From: Chloroflexota bacterium
GTDB taxonomy: Bacteria; Chloroflexota; Anaerolineae; J036; Brachytrichaceae
Direction of reading: 5' to 3'
Length of the DNA: 64,000 nucleotides
NCBI GenBank assembly: GCA_025354985.1
Contig: JANXLU010000068.1
Span: 62,001-126,000 of the forward strand
Positions 50,880 through 59,890 of the stretch are shown piece after piece. The notes under the pieces were generated by a model that was not told the DNA's origin, ran no database searches, and saw only the letters and a list, made by a program, of their open reading frames with translations. The translations under genes and the position numbers were made by a program. The number at the start of each line of letters is the position of its first letter. Within the stretch, counting starts at the first letter, position 1.

Positions 50880-51923
50880 GTGACCGAAATCGATTCCGTA
50901 GAAATTCCGGTGGTGGCTTCACCGGAAATAAGCCGGCGTAGACGTCGTCTGCTCCTAGGCGCCTTGGGCTCAGTCGCATCCGCATGTGCCTTACTGGGTC
51001 TGATGGCGGGCTCCGGCTACGCCGGCTTCTCGCGGGGCCTATCCGAACGCCCAACCCGCAGTAGTGGTGCAAATGCGCAGGACCCAGCCTACCTTGTTGA
51101 TCAATATCAGCGCTGCATAGATGCAATTTCAGCGGCAAACGGACCGCGGGCGCAGGCTTATTGTGAGGAGGTGCTGCGTTTGCAGCCGGGCAACAAAGGC
51201 GCCCAGGAACTGCGAGCCACCGCCCTGGCGATTCAAATCCCAGCGACGCTTGAAAGTCATCCCCCACCAATTCGGGTGCAAGCTGAAGACAAAAAAGTGG
51301 CATTTGAACAGTTTCAAAGCGCTCTGGCTAGCTCTAATTGGGACGTGACAATCAATTACGGAGAGGCGCTGCGCGCGCTTGACAAGACCTACGAGCGAGC
51401 CACGGTGGAGGCGGGTCTATATAAGGCTCTTGTTACGCGCGGCGGTGGTGCAATAAACAAGGGCGAGTTGGAGGCCGGTCTGTTTGATTTTGAAGTCGCT
51501 GCAGAGATCAAAAAACTGGACGACCGCACGGAAGGCATGAGGGTGGTTGTCAGTCTCTATCAGGACGCGCAGTATTTTTACGGGGCCGATTGGGACGGTG
51601 CAATCTCAAAGTATCGCCAGGTTTATGCCGCCTCGCCCGGGTTTCGTGACACAGCAAGAAAGCTATACGAGTCATACTGGCGAAGCGGCGAAGAAAATGA
51701 TGCCAGACGTGATTATTGCCAGGCCGAAAAGCGTTATACAAGTGCCTTGCAACTTTTTGTGACCGCAGAAATTCAGGCCAAACACACGTTGGCCCAAACG
51801 TATTGCCTGGCAACACCCCCAATTTTGCTCACCGCTGGACCAGGTACCAGCATTCCGGTTGCTGGCACATCTGCTCCGGGCTCCGTTCCTTTGGGCTATG
51901 CGAGCCCGACGCCAAAGCCATGA
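50880..51923 (+). CDS. Membrane-anchored protein with TPR-like repeats
   Basis: 347 residues from a GTG immediately after the MoxR stop. A short cytoplasmic tail (about 40 residues, with the basic SRRRRR) leads to one transmembrane helix (LLLGALGSVASACALLGLMAG), then an outside region with TPR-like helices (AQAYCEEVLRLQPGNKGAQELRATALA and GADWDGAISKYRQVYAASPGF). The C-terminus is Gly/Pro/Ser-rich. It is likely the partner of MoxR and the NBR1-Ig lipoprotein. Its TGA overlaps the mutY ATG by four bases. No named family recognised. Confidence 0.72.
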   Translation: MTEIDSVEIPVVASPEISRRRRRLLLGALGSVASACALLGLMAGSGYAGFSRGLSERPTRSSGANAQDPAYLVDQYQRCIDAISAANGPRAQAYCEEVLRLQPGNKGAQELRATALAIQIPATLESHPPPIRVQAEDKKVAFEQFQSALASSNWDVTINYGEALRALDKTYERATVEAGLYKALVTRGGGAINKGELEAGLFDFEVAAEIKKLDDRTEGMRVVVSLYQDAQYFYGADWDGAISKYRQVYAASPGFRDTARKLYESYWRSGEENDARRDYCQAEKRYTSALQLFVTAEIQAKHTLAQTYCLATPPILLTAGPGTSIPVAGTSAPGSVPLGYASPTPKP

Positions 51924-53020
51924 GCCAGGGCGACGATCCTGATATTGCCAAACCACTGCTTAAGTGGTTTCATAAACACAAGCGAGTTCTTCCCTGGCGG
52001 GCAACACCACGAGACCCTTATCGGGTTTGGATTGCCGAGATCATGCTCCAGCAAACCCAGGTCGCCACCGTAATTCCTTATTTTGAAAAATGGATGCAAG
52101 ACTTCCCGACTGTCGCACACCTGGCGAATGCGTCGCTGGATGACGTGCTAAAAAGGTGGGAAGGTCTTGGTTACTATGCGCGTGCCAGAAACGCGCACAA
52201 AGCCGCCGGCGTGATCCACCATGAACTGCGGGACATGCTCCCAAATACAACCGCCGGATTGATGACGCTTCCGGGCATCGGCCCATACACAGCTGCGGCG
52301 GTTGCGAGTCTTGCATTTGACCGTGATGCCGCCGCGTTGGACGGAAATATCAAGCGGGTTATGACCCGGCTGGCCGGCCTGAAGGCGCCGAACACGAAAC
52401 TGTTGCAGGATTTGTGTACCGCGGCCCTTCCTTCAGGGAAAGCAGGAGCTTTTAACGAGGCACTGATGGATCTGGGTGCCACAATATGCACTCTGAAAGC
52501 GCCAAATTGCGGCAAGTGCCCGATACGAACTCAGTGCAAAGCGTATGCCACCGGTCACCCGGAAACCTACGCGGGCGCAAAACAACGAATGGCGCGACCC
52601 CGCAGGGGAGTGGTGACGCTCGTATTACAAAGCCCATCTACACGAATGCTTATGATTCAACGCCCTGCACGGGGGTTGCTTGGCGGGCTTTGGCAATTTC
52701 CCGGAGTGGATGCCCAAAGCACGGATTCAAGTTCAGGCGAGAGTCTTAACCGCATATGCGCGATGGTTCAGGCCGAAACCAGCGTGCCAGTTCTCCCGGA
52801 TTCATTGCATTACGTTGGCAAAATCACCCATGCCTTTACCCACTTTATCCAAACGCGATTTGTTTACGTGGGTTCCATTGTGGGCGACCTGCCGTGCGCC
52901 CCAGAGGCCCGCTGGGCTAATGAACGTGAAATAGCGACGATCGCCCTAACCAGAAGTGACAGTCGTATATTGGAGTTGCTTCGAACGAGCCTACCATCCA
53001 ATCGTACAATGGTGGAATGA
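51920..53020 (+). CDS. mutY: A/G-specific adenine DNA glycosylase
   Basis: Removes adenine mispaired with 8-oxoguanine. 366 residues. LPWR is near the N-terminus, EIMLQQTQVATV is the DNA-binding helix, and LPGIGPYTAAAVASLAF is the HhH motif. The catalytic aspartate is in ALDGNIKRVM. The [4Fe-4S] cluster is C-x6-C-x2-C-x5-C (CTLKAPNCGKCPIRTQC). A NUDIX-like C-terminal domain recognises 8-oxoG (RGLLGGLWQFPG). The ATG overlaps the preceding stop (ATGA) and the end overlaps rlmN (ATGA). Confidence 0.95.
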   Translation: MSQGDDPDIAKPLLKWFHKHKRVLPWRATPRDPYRVWIAEIMLQQTQVATVIPYFEKWMQDFPTVAHLANASLDDVLKRWEGLGYYARARNAHKAAGVIHHELRDMLPNTTAGLMTLPGIGPYTAAAVASLAFDRDAAALDGNIKRVMTRLAGLKAPNTKLLQDLCTAALPSGKAGAFNEALMDLGATICTLKAPNCGKCPIRTQCKAYATGHPETYAGAKQRMARPRRGVVTLVLQSPSTRMLMIQRPARGLLGGLWQFPGVDAQSTDSSSGESLNRICAMVQAETSVPVLPDSLHYVGKITHAFTHFIQTRFVYVGSIVGDLPCAPEARWANEREIATIALTRSDSRILELLRTSLPSNRTMVE

Positions 53021-54186
53021 CTCACTCGCTTGCCGCCAGCCTGTATGACCTAACCCATGAGCAATTGGTCAAACAGCTTGCCGATTGGGGCGAGCCCGCC
53101 TTTCGAGCCAAACAAATTAAGCGCTGGCTTTATCAACGATTTGTCAGTTCCGTTGAGGAGATGACCGACCTAAGCAAGGAGTTGCGCACCAAGCTCGAAA
53201 CGACCTATGTGTTGGGTCGTTATATATCCGCTGCAGATCGACGTAGCTTGGATGGATGGACGCGTAAATGGCTGCTACGGGCACCTGACGGCAGCGAAAT
53301 TGAGACGGTCCTGATGGAATATGACGGTGCCCGACGCACCGCGTGCATAAGCAGCCAGGCCGGCTGTGCGATGAACTGTTCATTTTGTGCGACGGGTCAA
53401 ATGGGGTTTTTGCGGAACATGCGCGTGGGTGAGATTGTTGAACAGCTGGTTTGGGTCGAGCGTGCCCTGCGTTCACCCACTTCGTTGTCAAACGAGCAAA
53501 CAATGGTCAAACAGACCCGCGCGACCGGACGCCGCACAAAGCCGGTAGATCCCAACGCTGATCCACGCGTGACGAATGTTGTAATGATGGGGATGGGCGA
53601 ACCATTTGCAAATTACAACCACGTCATGGAGGCAATTTCGCGCATGACTGAACCTGAATCCATGGGTGGAATTGGCTTGGGTGCGAGACGTGTTACCGTA
53701 AGCACGGTTGGCATCGTACCCGGAATTCGCAAATTCGCCGATGAAGCGGCTCAGGTAAATTTGGCGGTCAGTCTGCATGCAGGTACCGATGAGCTGCGCG
53801 ATCAACTGGTGCCCATCAATGCCAAGTATCCGCTCAAAGAGATCGCGCGATCAGTGCGAGACTATATCGATAAAACCAACCGCCGCGTCAGCTATGAGTG
53901 GGCGCTTATTGACGGCGTCAATGACACACCCGCGCAGGCGGAAGCCCTGGTTGAAGTGATACGAAAAACGTTCGATCCACAGGTGGAACGGCGCCATATG
54001 ATTCATGTAAACCTGATTCCCCTCAATCCAACCGGCGGCTTCCGCGGCTATGCCAGTCAAGGAGATCGAATTGAGCGTTTCTGCGCCGTGCTGGACAAGG
54101 TCGGAATACCCAACACAGTCCGGGCGAGACGCGGGATTGACATTGCCGCAGGCTGCGGACAATTAAAAGCCGCGGTGAATGTATAA
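53017..54186 (+). CDS. rlmN: 23S rRNA (adenine-C2)-methyltransferase RlmN
   Basis: Radical-SAM enzyme methylating C2 of A2503 in 23S rRNA (and A37 of some tRNAs). 389 residues, longer than most because of an insertion of about 35 residues (roughly 150-185) between the first domain and MMGMGEP. The cluster motif CAMNCSFCATGQ is present, and the C-terminal RARRGIDIAAGCGQL holds the second catalytic cysteine. The start overlaps the mutY stop. The stop codon lies within the tRNA-Val promoter. Confidence 0.94.
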   Translation: MTHSLAASLYDLTHEQLVKQLADWGEPAFRAKQIKRWLYQRFVSSVEEMTDLSKELRTKLETTYVLGRYISAADRRSLDGWTRKWLLRAPDGSEIETVLMEYDGARRTACISSQAGCAMNCSFCATGQMGFLRNMRVGEIVEQLVWVERALRSPTSLSNEQTMVKQTRATGRRTKPVDPNADPRVTNVVMMGMGEPFANYNHVMEAISRMTEPESMGGIGLGARRVTVSTVGIVPGIRKFADEAAQVNLAVSLHAGTDELRDQLVPINAKYPLKEIARSVRDYIDKTNRRVSYEWALIDGVNDTPAQAEALVEVIRKTFDPQVERRHMIHVNLIPLNPTGGFRGYASQGDRIERFCAVLDKVGIPNTVRARRGIDIAAGCGQLKAAVNV

Positions 54187-54187
54187 T
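54182..54187 (+). promoter_or_regulatory. -10 element of tRNA-Val, overlapping rlmN stop
   Basis: TATAAT includes the TAA stop codon of rlmN (54184-54186) and lies 10 nt before tRNA-Val. Confidence 0.65.
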
Positions 54188-54197
54188 ACTTCCCCTT

Positions 54198-54271
<74 letters not shown>

Positions 54272-54276
54272 TTTGT

Positions 54277-54310
54277 GAGAGGCGTCCTAATTGGACGCCT
54301 CTCTTTTTTT
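54277..54310 (+). terminator. Intrinsic terminator after tRNA-Val
   Basis: An 11-bp perfect stem, GAGAGGCGTCC/GGACGCCTCTC, with loop TAATT is followed by seven Ts. Confidence 0.93.
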
Positions 54311-54339
54311 GAGTGGCGACCGGCTACAATTTATCCGCC

Positions 54340-57282
54340 ATGAGCAAACGTCAAAGGTTGGTCCTCATCGATGGTCACTCGCTGGCATATCGCGCATACT
54401 TTGCCGCCGCAAATGCCGGCACCGGGTTCTCGGTCGTGCACGAAAATGGCACCGTTGAGCCGACCGGTGCGGTCTATTTCTTTTGCAACATGCTGCTGAA
54501 GGTGCTAAAGGAACAACAGCCCCAACTTATTGCAGTTGCCTTCGATGTTGGCCGAACCTTCCGGGATGACCTGTATTCTGAATACAAGGGCACACGCGAA
54601 AAGATGCCCGACGACCTTGGCCGACAAATAACCCGAATCCAACAAGTTGTGGATGCCATGGGCATGCCCATCTTTACTAAAGATGGGTTTGAAGCAGACG
54701 ATGTAATTGGAACGCTTGCGCGACGCGCCGCTGGTGAGGGGATGGATGTCGTGATTGTGAGTGGCGACCGCGATGGCACGCAATTGGTCAATCCAGCAAT
54801 TACCTTGATGACCAGTGGCCGCTCGTTTGACGACATCGTTATGTACGATGAGCAGCGTGTGTTTGAGAAATATGGTGTCAAACCGATTCAGATGATCGAC
54901 TACAAGGCTCTGGTCGGTGATACGAGTGACAATGTTCCCGGCGTACGTGGGATTGGTGAAAAGACCGCAGCAACGTTGTTGAATGAATTTGGGTCACTCG
55001 ATGGCATATATGCAAACCTGGAAAAAATCGCGGCAAAGCGCGCCCGCACTTCGCTAGAGTCAGATAGGGCGAACGCCTATTTGAGCAGGGAGTTGGTCAC
55101 CATTCGCACAGATCTGGATTTGGTGGTCGATTGGGCTGCATGTAGCTCCGAGCTGGACTATGCGCGCCTCATACCGCTTTTACGCGAGCTGAAGTTCGAC
55201 AGCATGATAAAGCGGCTAAATGTGCAATTATCAGCCGCTGGCGATGCGAGCGCTCCTGCCGCGCAACTGGTTCGAGACAACAACATTTCTGTCGGCGGGC
55301 AGGAGTCTCTCATTGATCCACCTTCTGAAGTACAACCTTCGGCCCACGAGGCGCCCAAATCATTCGCCACACTGCTCGTTTCCAGTGATGCGGACTTCAA
55401 GCGCCTGCTCGGGGACCTGAACAGTGCCGACGCCATTGCGTTCGACACCGAAACGACGGGAACGGACCCGTTGACCGACGAGATCGTAGGAATGAGTTTT
55501 GCGATCAAAAGTGGCGAGGCATGGTATCTGCCCTGTCATGTTGGCGCGGCGACAAGGCCCGCGACTGATACTTCCGCAGGTCAGGGGGCGCTCTTTGAAT
55601 CAAATCAAGCACCGTCCGCCCCCAGTTCGGACTGGAGTCTGGATGCCACCTCTCCAAAATTCGAGCCAATTGCGCTGGCCATGAAGCGCGCAGAGGTGGA
55701 GCTAATCTGTCACAACGCAAAGTTCGACCTCGCAGTGCTGCAGCAGCTTGGCGTGGTCTTCGAAAAGCTTACGTTTGACACTATGTTGGCGCAATTTGTA
55801 TGCGACCCGGCTTCACCACTGGGGCTAAAGCAATTGGCAAATATTCATCTCGGTTGGACCATGACCGAAATCAAAGAATTAATTGGAATCGGAAAGAAAC
55901 AGATTTCCATGCGCGAAGTGCCAATTGCGTTGGTAGCGCCCTATGCCGCCGCCGATGCTGCGGCCACTTGGGAGCTGGCCGTGATTCTGCGTATCCAGCT
56001 CAAGCAACTTGGCCAGGAAGAACTACTCAGAAAGGTTGAACTACCGCTTGTGCCGGTGCTGCTTGAAATGGAAACAAATGGTGTTGCCATCGATGTCAAA
56101 CACCTTGGCACCGTGTCGGTAGAGATCGACGCCCGCATCAAGGAGCTTGAACGACTAATATTTGAGCACGCAGGCGGCGGATTGTTCAATGTAAATAGTC
56201 CTCAACAACTCAGCGAGGTGTTGTTTGGTCGGCTGCAATTGCCCACTGATGCTTCGTCCCGCACAAGCACCAAAAGCAAAAGTGGCGCAACCATTTGGTC
56301 GACTGCGGCCGCCGTTTTGGAGAACCTGCGTGGACTACATCCAATCATCGAACCAATTCTTGAGCACCGCGAGCTGGCAAAACTGAAAGGCACCTATGTC
56401 GATGCGTTGCCCGAGCTGATCAACAAGCGCACCGGGCGTATTCATACGGACTTTAACCAGGCCGGGGCCATAACCGGGCGACTCTCTTCAAGTAATCCAA
56501 ATTTGCAAAATATACCGGTAAAAACTGAAATGGGTCGTCGCGTCCGTCAGGCCTTCATTGCTCGCAAGGGTGGCCGGATTCTCTCGGCGGATTACAGCCA
56601 GGTAGAGCTGCGCGTCCTGGCGCATCTTGCCGATGATGCCCGCATGAAGGAGGCTTTTGAGCGAAATGAGGATATCCATGCCACCACCGCCAGTGCCGTG
56701 TATGAAACGCCGCTCGAGTTCGTAACCCCGGCCCAGCGCAACAATGCCAAGCGGATTAACTTTGGAATTGCATATGGCATGGGTGCCTTTGCTCTGGCGC
56801 AAAACACGGGCATGACCAATGCTGAAGCCGGGGAATTCATCAAGCGCTATTTTGAACGCTTCCCTGCGGTAAAGGAGTTTCTAGAAACCACCAAGAAGCA
56901 CGCAGCGCAACAAGGATACGTCGAAACGGTGCTGGGTAGACGTCGCTATTTCCCCGAGCTAAGCCGACCCGGCACCAGCGAAATGCTGAAGCGCCGGGCG
57001 GAGCGAGAAGCCATCAATCACCCGGTTCAGGGCAGTGCGGCGGACATAATGAAATTGGCCATGATTAATATTCATCATGCCTTGCACGCACCTCATGCTG
57101 ACGGAAGACGCCTTCAGTGCAAGATGACGCTGCAGGTCCACGATGAGCTGGTCTTTGATTGCCCCGTGTCCGAAATTGAAGAAGTGGGTGCACTTGTAAA
57201 GCATGAAATGGAAACTGCCTACCTCCTCAGCGTCAAATTGCGAGCCGACGTGCACATAGGCGTAAATTGGGATGAGGCTTGA
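54340..57282 (+). CDS. polA: DNA polymerase I
   Basis: 980 residues in three parts. The 5'-3' exonuclease occupies about 1-300 (LIDGHSLAYRAYF, GFEADDVIGTLA). The 3'-5' exonuclease has intact acidic residues (DTE at about 369-371, HNAKFD, and YAAAD), so proofreading is likely active. The polymerase shows motif A DYSQVELRVLAHLA, motif B RxxxKxxxFGIAYG (AKRINFGIAYG) and motif C QVHDELVFD. The ATG at 54340 is supported by TACAAT 54325-54330, 9 nt upstream. Its TGA overlaps the HerA ATG by one base. Confidence 0.97.
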   Translation: MSKRQRLVLIDGHSLAYRAYFAAANAGTGFSVVHENGTVEPTGAVYFFCNMLLKVLKEQQPQLIAVAFDVGRTFRDDLYSEYKGTREKMPDDLGRQITRIQQVVDAMGMPIFTKDGFEADDVIGTLARRAAGEGMDVVIVSGDRDGTQLVNPAITLMTSGRSFDDIVMYDEQRVFEKYGVKPIQMIDYKALVGDTSDNVPGVRGIGEKTAATLLNEFGSLDGIYANLEKIAAKRARTSLESDRANAYLSRELVTIRTDLDLVVDWAACSSELDYARLIPLLRELKFDSMIKRLNVQLSAAGDASAPAAQLVRDNNISVGGQESLIDPPSEVQPSAHEAPKSFATLLVSSDADFKRLLGDLNSADAIAFDTETTGTDPLTDEIVGMSFAIKSGEAWYLPCHVGAATRPATDTSAGQGALFESNQAPSAPSSDWSLDATSPKFEPIALAMKRAEVELICHNAKFDLAVLQQLGVVFEKLTFDTMLAQFVCDPASPLGLKQLANIHLGWTMTEIKELIGIGKKQISMREVPIALVAPYAAADAAATWELAVILRIQLKQLGQEELLRKVELPLVPVLLEMETNGVAIDVKHLGTVSVEIDARIKELERLIFEHAGGGLFNVNSPQQLSEVLFGRLQLPTDASSRTSTKSKSGATIWSTAAAVLENLRGLHPIIEPILEHRELAKLKGTYVDALPELINKRTGRIHTDFNQAGAITGRLSSSNPNLQNIPVKTEMGRRVRQAFIARKGGRILSADYSQVELRVLAHLADDARMKEAFERNEDIHATTASAVYETPLEFVTPAQRNNAKRINFGIAYGMGAFALAQNTGMTNAEAGEFIKRYFERFPAVKEFLETTKKHAAQQGYVETVLGRRRYFPELSRPGTSEMLKRRAEREAINHPVQGSAADIMKLAMINIHHALHAPHADGRRLQCKMTLQVHDELVFDCPVSEIEEVGALVKHEMETAYLLSVKLRADVHIGVNWDEA

Positions 57283-58982
57283 TGAGTGACGCGGCATTTC
57301 CAGAACTCCACTTTCCCCTTGACCCCGCCCATAACAGGGCGGAAAAGTTGGGCATCGTCGTCGGCGGGTCACTTGCGGGCGGGCTGGAAGTCAAGCTTGA
57401 TCGCGATACGATTATCGAAGGGCTTGCAGTTGGGTCCTATGTCACTATTACCGGCCAAACAACACGAAAATTTATTGGCTTGATCACTGATATTGCGCTT
57501 GATGCTGTCGATGACACCGTTCGCAAATCCCCGCCAAATTTGGACAACGCCCTGCTCGCTAAAATATACCGAGGCGGGGCTGTATACGGAACGTTGCGTG
57601 TGCAACCACACCTGGTCCTTGAAACCGGTAATGCCGAGCCACGCCCGGTCAAGACCGTGCCAGCTCACTTTGCGCTCGTTTGCCGGGCCACACCCGCAGA
57701 GGTGCAGGCGATTTTTGCCTCACAACAAGGCGAGGATACAGCCCACCCATACACAATCGGGTCCAGTCTTGAGGACGAAAAACTCAAGATCAACATAAAC
57801 CTGGATCGACTAACCGAGCGCAGCACCGCCGTATTTGGACGAAGCGGTACCGGAAAAACATTTCTCACGCTGCCCTTGCTGGCGAGCGTGATCCAGCAGA
57901 AGGTCGCAAGCGCTTTGATCTTCGACATGCACAATGACTATGGCACAACGCTCAAGGGTGACAAGAATAAGAAGCTACCAGGCTTAAAGAAACTAGCCAG
58001 CATTTCTAACCGGGTCATCGTCGTCACACTGGATGAACAAAGTGCGCTTGCGCGCAAAAGTCAGCCGGAGTTTGCACTAAAAATTAGTTTTGACAAAATA
58101 GAACCTGAAGACTTGGAGAGCCTGAAGGCCGTGCTAAGTTTGTCAGACGTGCAGGCAAACGCGCTGTATTTATTGAAAAACAAATTTAAGGCCGACTGGC
58201 TCCAAAAGTTGATGGCAGATGAAGCGGATGACGACATTCGCGCCCTGTTCGACGGTAATAAGGTGACTGAAAGCACCTATTTCGCGATTCAGCGCAAACT
58301 GGGCCGATTGTTACACAAACTCGAATTTTTGACGGAAAACCCGGCTCAGAACTTTGTTGAACGCATCATTGGATACCTGACCCGGGGTGATAGTGTGGTC
58401 ATCGAGTTCGGAAGATACGGCAACGATTTGCCCGCTTATGTTTTTGTGGCGAACTACATTACGCGGCGCATCCATGCGCGGTATGTCGAAATGAAGGAGT
58501 CTGCAGAGGGTGGCGGAGGTGCCGAACCGCACAAGCTCGTCATCGTTATTGAAGAGGCCCACAAGTTCTTGGAACCGGCAGTAGCCGAGCACACAATTTT
58601 CGGAACAATTGCGCGAGAACTGCGAAAATACAACGTAACACTGCTCATAGTTGACCAACGTCCCAGCCAGATCGATTCCGAAGTCATGAGTCAGATTGGC
58701 ACGCGAATCACGTGTGCCTTGAGTGATGAGAAGGACATCGCCGCAGTTTTTACAGGCATCAGTGGTGCTCAAACACTAAAGCATGTCCTTGCATCTCTCG
58801 ATAGCAAGCAACAAGCGCTCCTGATGGGGCACGCCGTTCCGATGCCCGTGGTGGTTCGGACGGCATCTTATGACGAGGCCAAACAGAGCGAATACGATCT
58901 ACCGATCTCTGCAAACACAAGTAGTTCCGTCTCAAACAACCGCAAACTGGGACGTTCTGACGACGATGACAGCCTGATATAA
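57282..58982 (+). CDS. herA: HerA-type helicase/ATPase (DUF87)
   Basis: About 566 residues. An N-terminal beta-barrel (HAS-barrel-like region, about 15-110) is followed by the AAA-type motor with Walker A GRSGTGKTF near residue 190. LVIVIEEAHKFLEP is Walker B, and SQIGTRITCALSDEKDI follows with an arginine-finger-like segment. HerA works with the nuclease NurA in DNA end resection in archaea; bacterial homologues include defence-associated proteins. No NurA-like gene is adjacent. Translation is coupled to polA (TGATG), which favours a replication or repair role. Confidence 0.87.
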   Translation: MSDAAFPELHFPLDPAHNRAEKLGIVVGGSLAGGLEVKLDRDTIIEGLAVGSYVTITGQTTRKFIGLITDIALDAVDDTVRKSPPNLDNALLAKIYRGGAVYGTLRVQPHLVLETGNAEPRPVKTVPAHFALVCRATPAEVQAIFASQQGEDTAHPYTIGSSLEDEKLKININLDRLTERSTAVFGRSGTGKTFLTLPLLASVIQQKVASALIFDMHNDYGTTLKGDKNKKLPGLKKLASISNRVIVVTLDEQSALARKSQPEFALKISFDKIEPEDLESLKAVLSLSDVQANALYLLKNKFKADWLQKLMADEADDDIRALFDGNKVTESTYFAIQRKLGRLLHKLEFLTENPAQNFVERIIGYLTRGDSVVIEFGRYGNDLPAYVFVANYITRRIHARYVEMKESAEGGGGAEPHKLVIVIEEAHKFLEPAVAEHTIFGTIARELRKYNVTLLIVDQRPSQIDSEVMSQIGTRITCALSDEKDIAAVFTGISGAQTLKHVLASLDSKQQALLMGHAVPMPVVVRTASYDEAKQSEYDLPISANTSSSVSNNRKLGRSDDDDSLI

Positions 58983-58990
58983 CTGCATCC

Positions 58991-59509
58991 ATGACATCTG
59001 CATCTACGATTCAACACCGCGAAATTGCCCACCGTCAGGGCCCCGTATTGGTGGCGATCGTCACCGTTAGTGACACGCGGACTCGAGAAACAGACTCCGG
59101 AGGCGATCTCATAGAATCACGCATACGTTCCGCATCGCATGTGATTGCGTTTCGTGAAATCGTCAAGGATGAGCCAACACAAATTGGTCCGTTGTTGGAC
59201 AGAATCATTGAATCGACAGCTGCGCGGATAATTCTGTTCACGGGCGGCACCGGTATTGCACCACGCGACACGACTTATGACGTGCTGGCGCGCATGCTCG
59301 AAAAGCCCATGCCGGGCTTTGGGGAACTGTTCAGAATGCTAAGCTTCGCCGAGGTGGGTGCCGCGGCAATGCTCAGTCGCGCGACGGCTGGCACCTACCG
59401 AAATCGGGTGGTATTTTGCATGCCGGGCTCTCCAAACGCCGTGCAGGTGGCGATGGACAAACTGATCATGCCCGAGCTTGAGCACGTGGCGTGGGAAGTG
59501 ATTCGGTAA
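58991..59509 (+). CDS. moaB: MoaB/Mog-type molybdopterin biosynthesis protein
   Basis: 172-residue MoCF-fold protein. The phosphate and pterin site is in ILFTGGTGIAPRDTTYD, followed by MPGFGELFRMLSF and MPGSPNAVQVAMDKL. Members adenylate molybdopterin as a step in molybdenum insertion. It follows herA by 8 bp, with a weak -10-like TATAAC 7 nt before its own ATG. MocA at 48481 and CoxG at 27629 suggest a molybdoenzyme is present elsewhere in the genome. Confidence 0.88.
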   Translation: MTSASTIQHREIAHRQGPVLVAIVTVSDTRTRETDSGGDLIESRIRSASHVIAFREIVKDEPTQIGPLLDRIIESTAARIILFTGGTGIAPRDTTYDVLARMLEKPMPGFGELFRMLSFAEVGAAAMLSRATAGTYRNRVVFCMPGSPNAVQVAMDKLIMPELEHVAWEVIR

Positions 59510-59515
59510 CCGCCG

Positions 59516-59863
59516 CTATTGCATTCGGAGCAATACGGGAGCCTTGCTCCACAGACCTTCAAGATCATAGAATGTTCTGCGCCCGGGTGTAAAAAGGTGA
59601 ATAACCATGTCACCAAAGTCCATCAGCACCCAACCGGAATCCGACGATCCGTGCACTTTTGAATGAAGCGCCCGGTCGTTGCGTTTGAGCACATCCTTGA
59701 TGTTCTCTCCAATGGCGTCAAGCTGTTTACCAACGCCACCTGTCGCAATAATAAAGTAGTCTGTAACCGAAGACAATAGTCGCAAATCCAACAAAACGAT
59801 GTCTTCGGCCTTTTTGTCCGCGGCAGCAGCTACCGCAAGACGGGCGAGTCCAAGTGAATCCAC
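59516..59863 (-). CDS. rsfS: Ribosome silencing factor RsfS
   Basis: Binds ribosomal protein L14 and blocks subunit joining in starvation. 115 residues from GTG 59863. The family core AEDIVLLDLRLLSSVTDYFIIATG and the later WVLMDFGDMVIHLFTPGRRTFYDLE are intact. The longer ATG at 59872 is rejected because it lies in the -10: minus-strand TATAAT (59876-59871) ends 7 nt before the GTG. It is convergent with moaB, only 6 bp apart, and divergent from the membrane protein at 59891. Confidence 0.93.
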   Translation of the reverse strand: MDSLGLARLAVAAAADKKAEDIVLLDLRLLSSVTDYFIIATGGVGKQLDAIGENIKDVLKRNDRALHSKVHGSSDSGWVLMDFGDMVIHLFTPGRRTFYDLEGLWSKAPVLLRMQ

Positions 59864-59870
59864 TGCGCTC

Positions 59871-59878
59871 ATTATAAT
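59871..59878. promoter_or_regulatory. Palindromic bidirectional -10 ATTATAAT (rsfS / 59891)
   Basis: The same octamer as at rnpB. On minus, TATAAT (59876-59871) ends 7 nt before the rsfS GTG. On plus, TATAAT (59873-59878) ends 12 nt before the ATG at 59891. Confidence 0.7.
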
Positions 59879-59890
59879 GACAACTAGCCA

